Below the pieces are notes generated by a model. That model was given only the letters and a program-made list of their open reading frames with translations, searched no databases and had not been told where the DNA came from. 64,000 nucleotides of DNA from Acidimicrobiaceae bacterium (lineage in GTDB: Bacteria; Actinomycetota; Acidimicrobiia; Acidimicrobiales; RAAP-2): contig PMTF01000006.1 in NCBI GenBank assembly GCA_003167415.1, positions 1-64,000 of the forward strand, read 5' to 3'. A program made the position numbers and the translations under genes. Shown here piece after piece: positions 47,547-55,947 of the stretch. Numbering within the stretch: position 1 is the stretch's first letter; every line of letters starts with the position of its first letter.

Positions 47547-47758
47547 CGCAAGGTTCACAGGATAAGTCAATCGCAGCGAACCGGAGACCTGATTACTTAG
47601 AGCTTTTTTGGTCGAGTGACGAGAGACTCGATTAGCGACCTGCCAGAGCCCCGAAAACCAAAGAGACGAGAAAGTGGGTTAATTGGAATCCAGACTGACT
47701 GGCGAATAGGTCGCTCGCATTAGAGAACTTTTGATAGTGATGAACGAACGTAGGACCG

Positions 47759-48766
47759 TCATCGGTGCGACAGCCCCTTCAAGTCAGGGGCGAGGATCTC
47801 ACCGACAGCGCTTGATACATGAACCGCCCAGTCGTAGCTGACGTGATCGCCATCAATATAAACCAAGATTCCATTGACAATCATCGGACACTTCGCATCG
47901 CAAAGAAGCTGGCTCAGTTTTAGCAATCGGCTCTTGCCAGGAAGTTGGTTGTTATTGATTACGGAGTTCATGAAGTAATTCAAGAGAAGATTCTGAGACA
48001 CTCCGTTGCAGGTGCCTACTTGTTGCGGGTGCGTCGAGAGACATGTGGGTGAGGTGAGCGTCGAGTGGGTGGTGTAGTCGTAGGCATAGAACGAAGTCGA
48101 AGGGTCAACAATCAAGACTCGCGCATCAGACGCGGCGATTGAAGAGACAAACGAGGCCACATCCCTTTTCACGCGGGGAACCGAGGTGTTCGGGATTACG
48201 GGCACTGATCCTGCGGCGACGACCACGCTCGGACGCGTTTTGTTGATGTACATTCGGACCTCGGATTGAAAAACGCGACACGCCGGGAAAGCTGATCCGT
48301 TCACGTACTCTTGTTGGGAGTCCGCCCAGGGCTGGCACGCAGATTTAGTGAGAACGATCACCTTCCAGCCGCTCGCTTGGCCCCACCTGCCAAAGGCGGG
48401 TTCCCACATCCAGGCCAGCGAATCGCCGGTCAGGACCAGCGTTCGCTTCGCCGACCGATCTCCGTATACGCAGGTGGGAAGCGCGGACGAAGCTTGCACC
48501 GCGTCCCAACAGGCACTTTCACCACCACCCGTCGCGACCGCACCAAAGTCATTTACCCATAGGGTTGCCCACTCCGTAATGGGTGGACTGGTCTCCGTCG
48601 GCAATGATTTCAGCCGGACAGCCGCGCTGAGCTCCGCTCGGATTTGTTTCAGCGAGTTCGGAGTTCCGGCGTTCGCCGTATTCTGGATGGCGACGACGTA
48701 TCCAAAGGCGAGCGCAAGGCTGAGGAGCGAACGACCAAGAGGTCGACAGTTATGGGTCTTATTCAT
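47759..48766 (-). CDS. secreted SGNH-domain protein
   Basis: After a signal-like segment (LLSLALAFGYVVAIQNTANA) comes an SGNH hydrolase domain as found at the C terminus of OafA-type acyltransferases: block I LVLTGDSLAWMW (Ser nucleophile in GDS), VVAAGSVPVI for block III, and the terminal DGDHVSYDWAVHV with Asp and His. It may remove or transfer acyl groups on cell-surface glycans. The start at 48766 gives the signal peptide; an upstream GTG at 48862 is less likely. Confidence 0.75.
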   Translation of the reverse strand: MNKTHNCRPLGRSLLSLALAFGYVVAIQNTANAGTPNSLKQIRAELSAAVRLKSLPTETSPPITEWATLWVNDFGAVATGGGESACWDAVQASSALPTCVYGDRSAKRTLVLTGDSLAWMWEPAFGRWGQASGWKVIVLTKSACQPWADSQQEYVNGSAFPACRVFQSEVRMYINKTRPSVVVAAGSVPVIPNTSVPRVKRDVASFVSSIAASDARVLIVDPSTSFYAYDYTTHSTLTSPTCLSTHPQQVGTCNGVSQNLLLNYFMNSVINNNQLPGKSRLLKLSQLLCDAKCPMIVNGILVYIDGDHVSYDWAVHVSSAVGEILAPDLKGLSHR

Positions 48767-48866
48767 CACGGGCGATGACCTTTCACGAGCGCTGGCCTGA
48801 AACGTGCCCAGATGGTCGAGGAATAGGTTTCTTCCACATTGACGGTTTGTCCTTCCCGTCACGGGG

Positions 48867-48872
48867 ATTATA
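48867..48872 (-). promoter_or_regulatory. -10 box for the SGNH gene
   Basis: TATAAT occurs on the minus strand 101 bp before the preferred start. No strong -35 box is seen (TTTCCG 17 bases upstream). Nothing else is supported in the 368-bp gap to 49134. Confidence 0.4.
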
Positions 48873-49134
48873 TCGACTGACTGGGGCTGCGGAAATTAGG
48901 ATTAAATCACCAAAAGAGGATGCTCAAGTGAACGGCGGTATTTGAAAAGCCTGGCGCGCGACTACGTGATGGGACGTATTAGCCATGACGGACTAGAAAC
49001 GGGAGCGAGAGATGTGTGACGTCTAGGAACTGCGTCTGTGCGAGTTGCACTGGAACACTTGCCGCTAGACCAGCCATCCGAGTAGACCTGTAGGCGGCCC
49101 AGTCACTCTGGCGGGCGCGAAGAGAGGAAGTCAG

Positions 49135-49527
49135 ATGGGTGCTCAAGACAACGCAGACCTAATCCGCAGCGGATACGAGGCCTTTTCCAAGGGAGACTTG
49201 GAGACGGTTGCCAAGCTGTTTGGACCTGAGATCCGTTGGAACATCAGCGGCCGTAGCCAGATTTCCGGGACCTACACCGGACAGGAAGAAGTGTTCGGAT
49301 TTTTTGGCAAACTCGTGGAGTTGACCGACGGTACCTTCACAGTCGAACTCCACGATTTGCTGGCGTCGGACGACCATGTGGTCGCGCTTGCCAAAGAGTC
49401 CGCGACCCGAAACGGCAAGAAATTGGAGACCGACGAGACCCATGTTTGGCACCTCGACAATGGCAAGGCGACTGAATTTTGGGGGGTAGCAAAGGATCAG
49501 TATCAGGTCGACGAGTTCTGGGTGTGA
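49135..49527 (+). CDS. SnoaL/NTF2-like protein
   Basis: The 130-residue protein has the NTF2-like start LIRSGYEAFSKGDLETVAKLFGPEIRWNI and the central TYTGQEEVFGFFGKLVEL. The cone-shaped fold binds or isomerises small hydrophobic molecules. GAGGAAG precedes the ATG. The substrate is unknown. Confidence 0.85.
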   Translation: MGAQDNADLIRSGYEAFSKGDLETVAKLFGPEIRWNISGRSQISGTYTGQEEVFGFFGKLVELTDGTFTVELHDLLASDDHVVALAKESATRNGKKLETDETHVWHLDNGKATEFWGVAKDQYQVDEFWV

Positions 49528-49817
49528 CTTGAGCCGCCAGGCGCTCGCATGCTCCGAGGTCTACTGATCGAGCGATTCAAACTTGGCAGGCTGGATTGCA
49601 AGGCGCTCGACTCAGGTGGGGGATACGCATAGTGACAGGCGCAGTTGCGCGAGGACTGAGTGGGAAGTTTGCGGAGCGACGCCGAGTTCGGCGTCGACAG
49701 CAAGGGCGCCATCGGGCACCTCGCGGGCACTTCCGGGCGAGCTAAGCGGGTAGTTCGCGGTCGCTAGTGGAGAGTCGACAGCCCCTGTCATAACTAGGTT
49801 GCGGAATATTCTCCGCA

Positions 49818-49861
49818 GCACCCCTTTTGGGTTTGACTTCGAACTCTGTGCTTGAGGTCCT
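49818..49861. repeat. tRNA-3'-end-like repeat (right copy)
   Basis: This holds GCACCCCTTTTGGGTTTGAC and then TTCGAACTCTGTGC and matches 47503-47546. It also recalls the start of the tRNA-Glu remnant at 50236 (CACCCCCAACGGG, TTCGAACCCGTGC). It occurs in the otherwise empty gap 49528-49896. Confidence 0.35.
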
Positions 49862-49896
49862 GGTGTCGGTCCAGCGCGTTCAATGGTGGGTGCTGC

Positions 49897-50142
49897 CTAG
49901 AGAACGCCGGAAACCTCGCGCACATCCCCGCAAGAGATGCCGACGGCGGCGTGGTGGCTGCGGACGGCATCGGCGTCGGGCGCCTCGAGCAGGCAGTACA
50001 CGTGACCGGTGGCGTTGTGGAACAACTCGATCTGACGGACGCCGAACTGATCAACTTTGCCGTCTTTTGTTTCTTTCGTGATTTGCTGAACTGCCTCTTC
50101 GGACAATTTGAGGTCATCGTGAAAGTCCATGAACTGTGGCAC
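49897..50142 (-). CDS. DUF4242 (SCO4226-like) protein
   Basis: I start at the GTG at 50142 after AAGGGG, which gives an 81-residue protein: PQFMDFHDDLKLSEEA, FGVRQIELFHNATGHVYCLLEAPDADAV and HHAAVGISCGDV. The family has a ferredoxin-like fold and one Streptomyces member binds nickel. The His/Cys residues in HHAAVGISCGDV would fit a metal site. Confidence 0.8.
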   Translation of the reverse strand: MPQFMDFHDDLKLSEEAVQQITKETKDGKVDQFGVRQIELFHNATGHVYCLLEAPDADAVRSHHAAVGISCGDVREVSGVL

Positions 50143-50235
50143 TGGCAATCCCCTTGCGTAGTGAGCACGCTGGGGGGAGCGAAGCCCTGACAAATCCCTT
50201 GTCTCGGGCAACCTACACCCAAAGCGCGTGGCTCG

Positions 50236-50281
50236 CACCCCCAACGGGATTCGAACCCGTGCCGCCGCCTTGAAAGGGTGG
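50236..50281 (-). other. tRNA-Glu(TTC) 3' half, copy A
   Basis: On the minus strand the fragment has an anticodon loop CTTTCAA (anticodon TTC), T arm ACGGG-TTCGAAT-CCCGT and acceptor strand TGGGGGT. The D arm and 5' acceptor strand are absent and CCA is changed to CGA. Here the anticodon stem has one mismatch (CCACC/GGCGG). It differs from 53119-53164 at a single base. The pair looks like att sites on both sides of a 2.9-kb element. Confidence 0.75.
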
Positions 50282-50361
50282 ACAATGTCGAAATGTGCGA
50301 CGCGTGAAAGCGCTGACCAAAAGCTATTTCTGACCAGGTGCGCGGTTACGAATTCAGATTT

Positions 50362-50379
50362 GGGCGTCCTACGGGCATT
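50362..50379. repeat. arm-type direct repeats beside tRNA-Glu copy A
   Basis: GGGCGTCCTACGGGCATTA has two GGGCrT units 11 bases apart, 81 bp from the tRNA remnant. The same layout occurs at copy B (53246-53263), and the intervening sequences are alignable (CTGACCAAAAGCTATTTCTG against CTGATCAACAGCAATATCCTG minus one base). Integrase arm binding is inferred. The rest of the gap to 50643 has no gene. Confidence 0.5.
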
Positions 50380-50643
50380 AGCGCCTTCCCCATCTTGTCG
50401 CCACTCCGGGGAATGAGCACCGCGCTCTGGAAGCTTTGTCGGACGCGAGTCGGATTAACTCCTCGTCACGAAGACGAGACCCGCCGAAGACCAAAAGACG
50501 GCACAACGTCCTTGCCGAGCCGGTCGGCGACGGCACCCGCGAGCTACACCCGTCGTTTGCTCGGTCGACCCAGACGTCGGATAGTGCCGGAGCCCGGTCG
50601 AGCGAAATAACGTGTCAGATCGCGAGCACGCCGCCACCTAGTC

Positions 50644-51819
50644 TCATTTACCGTGGTTGAGGAGTGGTGCGAGCGATTGAACCTGGAGCGTATCGCTCGC
50701 ATTGCCCAGGAACGGGAGACGCCAGTTCTGCTCGATCGTTTGCAATAGGGAGTAGTGGTTGGTCGGCGTCGACTCCGTTAACCCTCTGGCGCCATGCCGG
50801 GTGACCACAATCATTGGCACGTGACCACCGCCGTACAAGGTGCCGCCGACGAGATCGCCGCCGCCGCCCGACGTCGGGTCTGGTGCGGTGGCTGGTAGCA
50901 CCGGCGAGTCGCAGCACCCGCTGTTGTCTTCGGGTCCATAGGGAGAGGCGTCCTCGTAGCCGCCCTCGTCCCACATGATGAAAATTGCCGAGTTACCCTT
51001 CCAGGTCGAGGACTTCATGATCGCGGAAACCCAAGTGTTCAAGAAGTTGTCACCATCTTGATAAAGGGTCGCCTGGTTGGGGTCCGTCGGCGAATTCGGG
51101 TATGGGCATGACGGGGCACCCCCGTGCATGTCGTCGCAGATGTTCGGGGTGATCCACGAGAACTGCGGCACGTTGCCGTCTGCTAGGTCCGTGCTCAGCT
51201 GGGTGAGCGGGACAACTTTGGCAGCGAGCTGCGGGTTGTTGAAAATGTCCGGATACTGCATGAAGGGGTTGTGCTTGCGAACGTACAGAGCCGAGCCGGT
51301 GTCGTGTCCCGTGCAGTTCGGGTCAAGGCTCGGGTTGGAGCAATCGCCGTAGTTGCCCGTGTAACTGGCCGACGGCATCGACTCCATGTATCCCTTCCAG
51401 CTGACACGCGCTTGGCTGAGCTGATCGAAAAGGCTCAGGTGGTTGAAATACCCAAGGTCAGCTTGGGCTTCGTCGTCGGAGTTTGAACCCCAGGTGCTCC
51501 CGCTCGTCACGGCGACATAGTTCGGCAGGCTTGTGTGCGTCACGCCGTAGTAGTTGGTGGCGAGGCCGTAGTTGTTCGCCAGACTTCGGATAAAGGTCGT
51601 GTTCGGATTCGACGCGCTGAGTAAGTCTGAATACGACGTGTTTTCCATCATGATTACGAAGACGTGGTCCAAGTGTGGGAACGGAGCCGCGTTGGAATCG
51701 AAGGCAGGCCTCGCCGCGGAACTGGAGGCCACGGCGGGCACGCCGAGCCCAATTCCAAGCCCGACTAGCGCGGACGCGCTGGCAATTAGCGCGGCCCTTC
51801 TTAGGTGAAAATTGCGCAT
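50644..51819 (-). CDS. secreted phosphoesterase (phospholipase C/acid phosphatase-like)
   Basis: This alkaline-phosphatase-fold hydrolase has a signal peptide (ALIASASALVGLGIGLGVPAVA) and the metal-nucleophile site HVFVIMMENTSYSDLL (with Glu-Asn-Thr), then TSLPNYVAVTSGS, FSWITPNICDDMHGG and IFIMWDEGGYED with Asp/Glu ligands, and HVPMIVVTRHG. It likely cleaves phosphate esters outside the cell. It is one of two intact genes between the tRNA-Glu copies. Confidence 0.88.
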   Translation of the reverse strand: MRNFHLRRAALIASASALVGLGIGLGVPAVASSSAARPAFDSNAAPFPHLDHVFVIMMENTSYSDLLSASNPNTTFIRSLANNYGLATNYYGVTHTSLPNYVAVTSGSTWGSNSDDEAQADLGYFNHLSLFDQLSQARVSWKGYMESMPSASYTGNYGDCSNPSLDPNCTGHDTGSALYVRKHNPFMQYPDIFNNPQLAAKVVPLTQLSTDLADGNVPQFSWITPNICDDMHGGAPSCPYPNSPTDPNQATLYQDGDNFLNTWVSAIMKSSTWKGNSAIFIMWDEGGYEDASPYGPEDNSGCCDSPVLPATAPDPTSGGGGDLVGGTLYGGGHVPMIVVTRHGARGLTESTPTNHYSLLQTIEQNWRLPFLGNASDTLQVQSLAPLLNHGK

Positions 51820-52065
51820 GAATTATCCTCTCGTCTGGTAAAGAGACGGTGTGGCTCAATTCGTCATCCGCCGCTAAGTGTTATTTAGCACGTGACGGGA
51901 ATCCAAGCAACCGAAAGCGAGCGTCTCAGTCGGTCCTGCATTAGCAAGAAAGTGCCGAAGAGAACCCACTCCCGACGAAATGTGACGCTCTCCGTTCAAA
52001 TGCTGGCACGCGTTTTGGTACACGCATCGCATTTCTTTCGGTCGATTTGACAGATGGAGCCTTTT

Positions 52066-52155
52066 CTACCGGCGGATTCCCGACGCAGCATTCTTGCCGA
52101 TGATGAGTTCGCCTTCCCATTGGCCCGGGATCGCCCGGTCCTTGCTGGAGCGGAT
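52066..52155 (-). pseudogene. IS30-family transposase fragment
   Basis: Reading the minus strand gives RSSKDRAIPGQWEGELIIGK followed by NAASGIRR and a stop. This matches the conserved DRAVPGHWEGDLIIGK block of IS30 transposases, where the first Asp of the DDE triad occurs. Frames break on both sides. A hairpin GTGTCCA-AAAAG-TGGACAC at 52246-52264 may be an element end. The 640-bp gap holds no intact gene. Confidence 0.6.
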
Positions 52156-52202
52156 GCTTCCTCACTTCCCCGGTAAAGGGCTGGTCGACCCGCGACCCTC
52201 TA

Positions 52203-52231
52203 TCAGCTTCCCAAGTTGAGAACGTGAGTTT
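52203..52231 (+). other. degenerate tRNA-Gly(CCC) remnant
   Basis: TCAGCTTCCCAAGTTGAGAA and the next nine bases repeat the anticodon arm and variable region of the tRNA-Gly remnant at 15-64, with three changes in 29. The T arm beyond is lost. It lies in opposite orientation to the copy at the left end and inside the tRNA-Glu-bounded segment. Confidence 0.45.
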
Positions 52232-52458
52232 GGTCAAAGATCCTCGTGTCCAAAAAGTGGACACCTCCCGTGATCGGTGATGAGTTATGTGTGGCTCAAA
52301 CCATTGCCATGTAAGTGCTTCGTGACTACTTGCATTGATTTTGAGGTGTCCTTCACCACGTCAATCTGGGAGCCGGGAACATCAGAATTCGTGCGACCTC
52401 GAACTTAGGAGTCGTTGCTGATTCCTGAGCTTCCAGGTCTTGGCGAACTTGCCCCGTG

Positions 52459-52827
52459 TTAGTCGAGGAGCTGTGTTGCCAAGCAGAATGGGTGACCCGC
52501 CGGGTCGAGAAGGATTCGCCAATGCTCCGGATTAGTTTGCTCTGTCGCGACCCGAGCACCCAAACGCACCGCATCAGTTTGCGCTGCGTCAAGGTCGTCG
52601 ACTTTCAAGTGCAGATGCATCTGTTTCGGCACGGTCGGGTCCGGCCAAGTGGGCGGCTTATAGTCCTGAACCTTGACAGCGACCAGCCAGTCTTCGTCCA
52701 CCTTGACAGCGTGGAACTCGTCGTTGCGATGTGCGACTTCGCCGCCGAGGAGCGCCGCCCAGAAGTCAGCGAGGACGGAAGGGTCAGAGCAGTCCAGCGC
52801 CGTTAAACCCAGTCGCGCCGTCGCCAT
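52459..52827 (-). CDS. VOC family (glyoxalase-like) protein
   Basis: The 122-residue protein has LTALDCSDPSVLADFWAALLGGEV, MHLHLKVDDLDAAQTDAVRLGARV and LLDPAGHPFCLA, the two beta-alpha-beta-beta-beta units of VOC proteins of the glyoxalase_6 type. It may be a small-molecule isomerase, dioxygenase or resistance protein. I start at the ATG at 52827; longer frames run through the adjacent gap. Confidence 0.85.
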   Translation of the reverse strand: MATARLGLTALDCSDPSVLADFWAALLGGEVAHRNDEFHAVKVDEDWLVAVKVQDYKPPTWPDPTVPKQMHLHLKVDDLDAAQTDAVRLGARVATEQTNPEHWRILLDPAGHPFCLATQLLD

Positions 52828-53118
52828 TCCTGGGAGCCTATGCGACACCCATGAGACTGACATTGGCCGAGTCACAGTCTGACGCTGGTTCAGACGGCGA
52901 CGTGATTTGGCGCGGCATGTTGAACACCTCCTGAAAACGGTGGTCGAGATAAATTTGCTTAAACCGTTTCCCTGCAAGTGTTTCGCAGAATCTTTCATCG
53001 AATTTGAGGTGGTTTTGGGCATTGACTGGGCATTAGCGGCCCTATTTCTGCGGAAAAACGGCAACATCGACCTACACGCCCGGTGAACTGAAATCGATCG
53101 TCACCAGGAATTACGAAG

Positions 53119-53164
53119 CACCCCCAACGGGATTCGAACCCGTGCCGCCACCTTGAAAGGGTGG
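53119..53164 (-). other. tRNA-Glu(TTC) 3' half, copy B
   Basis: This is copy B of the tRNA-Glu fragment. Here the anticodon stem pairs fully (CCACC/GGTGG) around CTTTCAA. T arm and acceptor strand TGGGGGT are identical with copy A. The 5' half is again missing. Together the copies form 46-bp direct repeats 2.88 kb apart. Confidence 0.75.
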
Positions 53165-53245
53165 GTGAATTCAGATCTGCACGAGGGTGAAACCACTGAT
53201 CAACAGCAATATCCTGCGACGTAAATTTCTGCTCAGGGAGCCTTC

Positions 53246-53263
53246 GGGCATACTGCGGGCATA
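53246..53263. repeat. arm-type direct repeats beside tRNA-Glu copy B
   Basis: GGGCATACTGCGGGCATAA has two GGGCATA units at an 11-base period, 82 bp from the tRNA remnant. The same units occur three times at 63967-63995. The gap from 53165 to 53511 otherwise has no gene. Confidence 0.55.
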
Positions 53264-53511
53264 AGCGGTCACTGCCTCCTTCAACAGGTAAGTGTGATTC
53301 AATGCTGACGAGGACTTCGTTCTACGTACATTAGATCGGGGTCTCGTTAATTCGTATGCCCAACGAGGGCACCTTCCACTTTCAGAATTGCTATCGACAG
53401 TTTCCCAGTTCGGCAGCAACGTGAGACGGCGGTTGGAAAGTCGCCGGAGTCTCACCAAGGAAGTTGTTGCAGCGCTTCACGACCTTTGCGCGGAGTTATC
53501 AACCATGCATC

Positions 53512-54252
53512 TCACTCTGCTGCCGGGCTCCTCCTTGAATAAGTACGCCAGCGTGGTTCGAGAACATAGCCGAGTGCAACGTTTGCGCCGAGACTGGCAC
53601 TATTGGTCTCGGCGCCACCCGTCGAGAACCACCTGACGCCGGCACAGTACAGCGCGACGATTGAAGCTGCCTTGACGGCTGCGCCGATTCCGTTTCCACG
53701 AAAGGCGGGCAGAACTGAAGTGAACTCCGTATTCCACCTTTCGTCGTGTGGCGCCACGAGGGTCGCCGCTACCAGCTCACCAAACACCAAGGCGCCCCAA
53801 GCGCGTGCCCCGCCATCTAACTGCGCAGTCAAGCTCTCAACACTTGGTGCTCCGTGGCGAGCGGCCGGTGACGAAGGGTAATCGATTGCGTTCGCGGATT
53901 CAAGTACGACAACAGCCACGAGATCGTCTCCGAGGAGCTCACGAATTATGAGGCCTTCGATGGACATCGACTCGACTCTGTCCTGAATCGGCGACAGGTC
54001 ACTGTCATCGTCGAACCGGAGGTTCGCTCCCCAGGAGTACCCGGTGATCGCGTAACCACGACCTTCGAGGTCAGCGCAACGCGGGTCGTCCTCCCTAACG
54101 AAGACAACATCGTCAACGCGACTCTCGTCTCGGGGCTGCGTCACCTTCCTGAGTGTACCGAGGCAACTTCTGTTGGCCAGATAGCTGCATGAACCCTCCA
54201 AGTTGCTTCGTGGACGATCGACACGCGCGAGAGAGCCGTCGGACTCCTCCAT
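53512..54252 (-). CDS. GNAT N-acetyltransferase
   Basis: The protein contains the GNAT elements AWGALVFGELVAATLVAP, the acetyl-CoA loop SVLPAFRGNGIGAAVKAASIVALY and TGGAETNSASLGANVALGYVLEP. The N-terminal half (about 120 residues) is poorly conserved and may be a second degenerate GNAT unit. The ATG at 54252 follows GAGGG by eight bases. The substrate is unknown. Confidence 0.75.
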   Translation of the reverse strand: MEESDGSLARVDRPRSNLEGSCSYLANRSCLGTLRKVTQPRDESRVDDVVFVREDDPRCADLEGRGYAITGYSWGANLRFDDDSDLSPIQDRVESMSIEGLIIRELLGDDLVAVVVLESANAIDYPSSPAARHGAPSVESLTAQLDGGARAWGALVFGELVAATLVAPHDERWNTEFTSVLPAFRGNGIGAAVKAASIVALYCAGVRWFSTGGAETNSASLGANVALGYVLEPRWRTYSRRSPAAE

Positions 54253-54385
54253 TATGGCACCCTCAATTGAGGTCACACCTCTATGCAGCCTCGAGCGACT
54301 TACCAACCATTCATCTCACTTTGCTACCGAACTCAACAGTTTCCGATAGTCGTTGTACCGTTGAGCACAAAGCGGGAGATTGGTG

Positions 54386-54577
54386 ATGCGCGCTCGCCGA
54401 ATCACTTGTAGGGTCGCCGTCCTGACGGTCGCCGCAATATCGGCACTCAACCTCTTCGCGGTTGCTGCACTTTACGGGCCGAGGTTGACGTCGACGAATC
54501 GCTGTTTTGAACTTGAATTGACGAAGTCATGCAAAAGTCACACTGAGACGTGGCTCCATTGGCCACCTGTGTCATAG
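54386..54577 (+). CDS. small single-helix protein (doubtful)
   Basis: This frame of 63 residues begins at an ATG with GGGAGA eight bases upstream and has a helix (VAVLTVAAISALNLFAVAAL). It overlaps the 3' end of a convergent gene by 40 bp. The C-terminal part has two Cys and no known motif. It may be real, but the evidence is thin. Confidence 0.3.
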   Translation: MRARRITCRVAVLTVAAISALNLFAVAALYGPRLTSTNRCFELELTKSCKSHTETWLHWPPVS

Positions 54578-55758
54578 GTGGCGTATAAGGACGAGGCAGT
54601 CTGGCTCGATTGTTGCCGCACAATTGCGAAGCCGTTTGAACGACTCGTGAACACGACTTGGGAGACCGAGCGTTGTAGAACGACTCGCCAACTTCGTCCC
54701 CAGTCCGTACTTCGAATCACCTGAACGCCTGAATTCGTCGCCTGCTGAAGCAGGATTGTCCCTGGTACGGGCGTAGCTGGCAGTCCCGGCACAGCCGCGA
54801 TACCTCGGTGATATGAACTTGAAAGTTCTCGAAACGGTTTGAACGTTGTGCCAGCGTCGTAGGAGATGAAGAGCCACGACGCACCGTTGTTCCAATTAGG
54901 CGGGACCGAAGAAGTCGGTGGAATTACGATTTCAGCACTTTGGCACTCGGCGAGAAGAACCTTGTCGGTCACGGTAGTAATCGGACAAAAACTCTCACCG
55001 AAGTCCTGGATAGATGAACTGTTCCATGCATTCCAAGAGCCGTCGTTCGACAAACGTGCGCTCGCGATGAAACTGCGATCGTTCCCCGCCAACAACCATC
55101 CGTTGGTTCCCACGAAGTTGAAGTCAGCCTGCACCTGCGTACCACCGGCGGGCATCTCCATTTGAGCGTTTGACTTACTCGTCCATTGATCCAGGTTTGA
55201 TCGAGTAGCCAGAATTTGGGCTTTACCACTCTCGAACGACGCGCCGAAGAGGTATGTCCAAGCCTCGTGCGTCGCCATCTGGAGCACGCCGCCAGTTACT
55301 CGGAGCGGACCTAGGCGAACTTGTCGCCACGTCTCGCCGCGGTTATGGGTTGACCACAGACGATTGACCCAGTTCGGATTGGAAGTGTTCGAAGTGGCCG
55401 GCGCAGGGACGGTGCCGTAGATCCATCCGTCTGTCGCGTCAGCGAAGTGAACGTTGAGGGTTACGTATGAGGTGTTGTAGTTGTTCCACGAGATGAGCTT
55501 TAGATCTTTGTTCAATTGGATCGGAGTAGGAACAACATTCCAAGTCGAAGCTGCGTCATTAGTGCTTCGCAGTGCAGCGCAAGTTCTCGCAGCGCAGTCA
55601 TAGAACGAGAGCACGTAGCCAAGATGGGACGACGGGAAGGACAGAGAAATGGGGTCCAGTTGATGAGAAGTCGCTTCTGCCAATGTTGGACTGAGGTTAA
55701 GTGAAACGACGAGGACAATGCCGACTGACAGACGCCGTAATCTCGGTTTCTGAATCAT
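54538..55758 (-). CDS. secreted BNR/beta-propeller protein 1
   Basis: This 406-residue exported protein (signal VGIVLVVSLNLSPTLAEA) has repeated Asp-box-like units: STNDAASTWNVV, STHNRGETWRQV, ISYDAGTTFKPF, STDWGRSWRVV and TYDTGGQWSHV. They predict a propeller like those of YCF48/sialidase-type proteins. It is paralogous to the protein at 55948-57189, which is encoded divergently. A surface-binding role is likely. Confidence 0.75.
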   Translation of the reverse strand: MIQKPRLRRLSVGIVLVVSLNLSPTLAEATSHQLDPISLSFPSSHLGYVLSFYDCAARTCAALRSTNDAASTWNVVPTPIQLNKDLKLISWNNYNTSYVTLNVHFADATDGWIYGTVPAPATSNTSNPNWVNRLWSTHNRGETWRQVRLGPLRVTGGVLQMATHEAWTYLFGASFESGKAQILATRSNLDQWTSKSNAQMEMPAGGTQVQADFNFVGTNGWLLAGNDRSFIASARLSNDGSWNAWNSSSIQDFGESFCPITTVTDKVLLAECQSAEIVIPPTSSVPPNWNNGASWLFISYDAGTTFKPFRELSSSYHRGIAAVPGLPATPVPGTILLQQATNSGVQVIRSTDWGRSWRVVLQRSVSQVVFTSRSNGFAIVRQQSSQTASSLYATYDTGGQWSHVSV

Positions 55759-55871
55759 TCAAATTCCCTTGACTTGCTTGGTTTACCACGAAGCGGAATC
55801 AGATCACCAGCGAGCGCTTAAACGTTGCACTCACTACTGGTCTGACTAAATCACGGTTGAAAATTTGTGGT

Positions 55872-55890
55872 GTCGGAGGCCCGACGTGAC
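55872..55890. repeat. GTCGG dispersed repeat, short copy 1
   Basis: GTCGGAGGCCCGACGTGAC forms a 5-bp hairpin (GTCGG/CCGAC). Longer copies are at 57215, 58612 and 59694 and another short one at 60499. It lies in the 189-bp region between the two BNR genes. Confidence 0.45.
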
Positions 55891-55947
55891 TCTCAGCCAT
55901 CTGATCAGACCCCCATGCCTTGGTTTGAGGAGCGTTAGATTCGCCTT

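Noticed and set aside
47617-47634. Intrinsic terminator CGAGT-N8-ACTCG
   Set aside because: The T-run lies before the hairpin on the plus strand and is an A-run after it on the minus strand, so neither direction fits.
51941-52264. 107-codon minus-strand frame
   Set aside because: It reads the IS30 scar in a wrong frame; the conserved transposase block is in another frame with stops around it.
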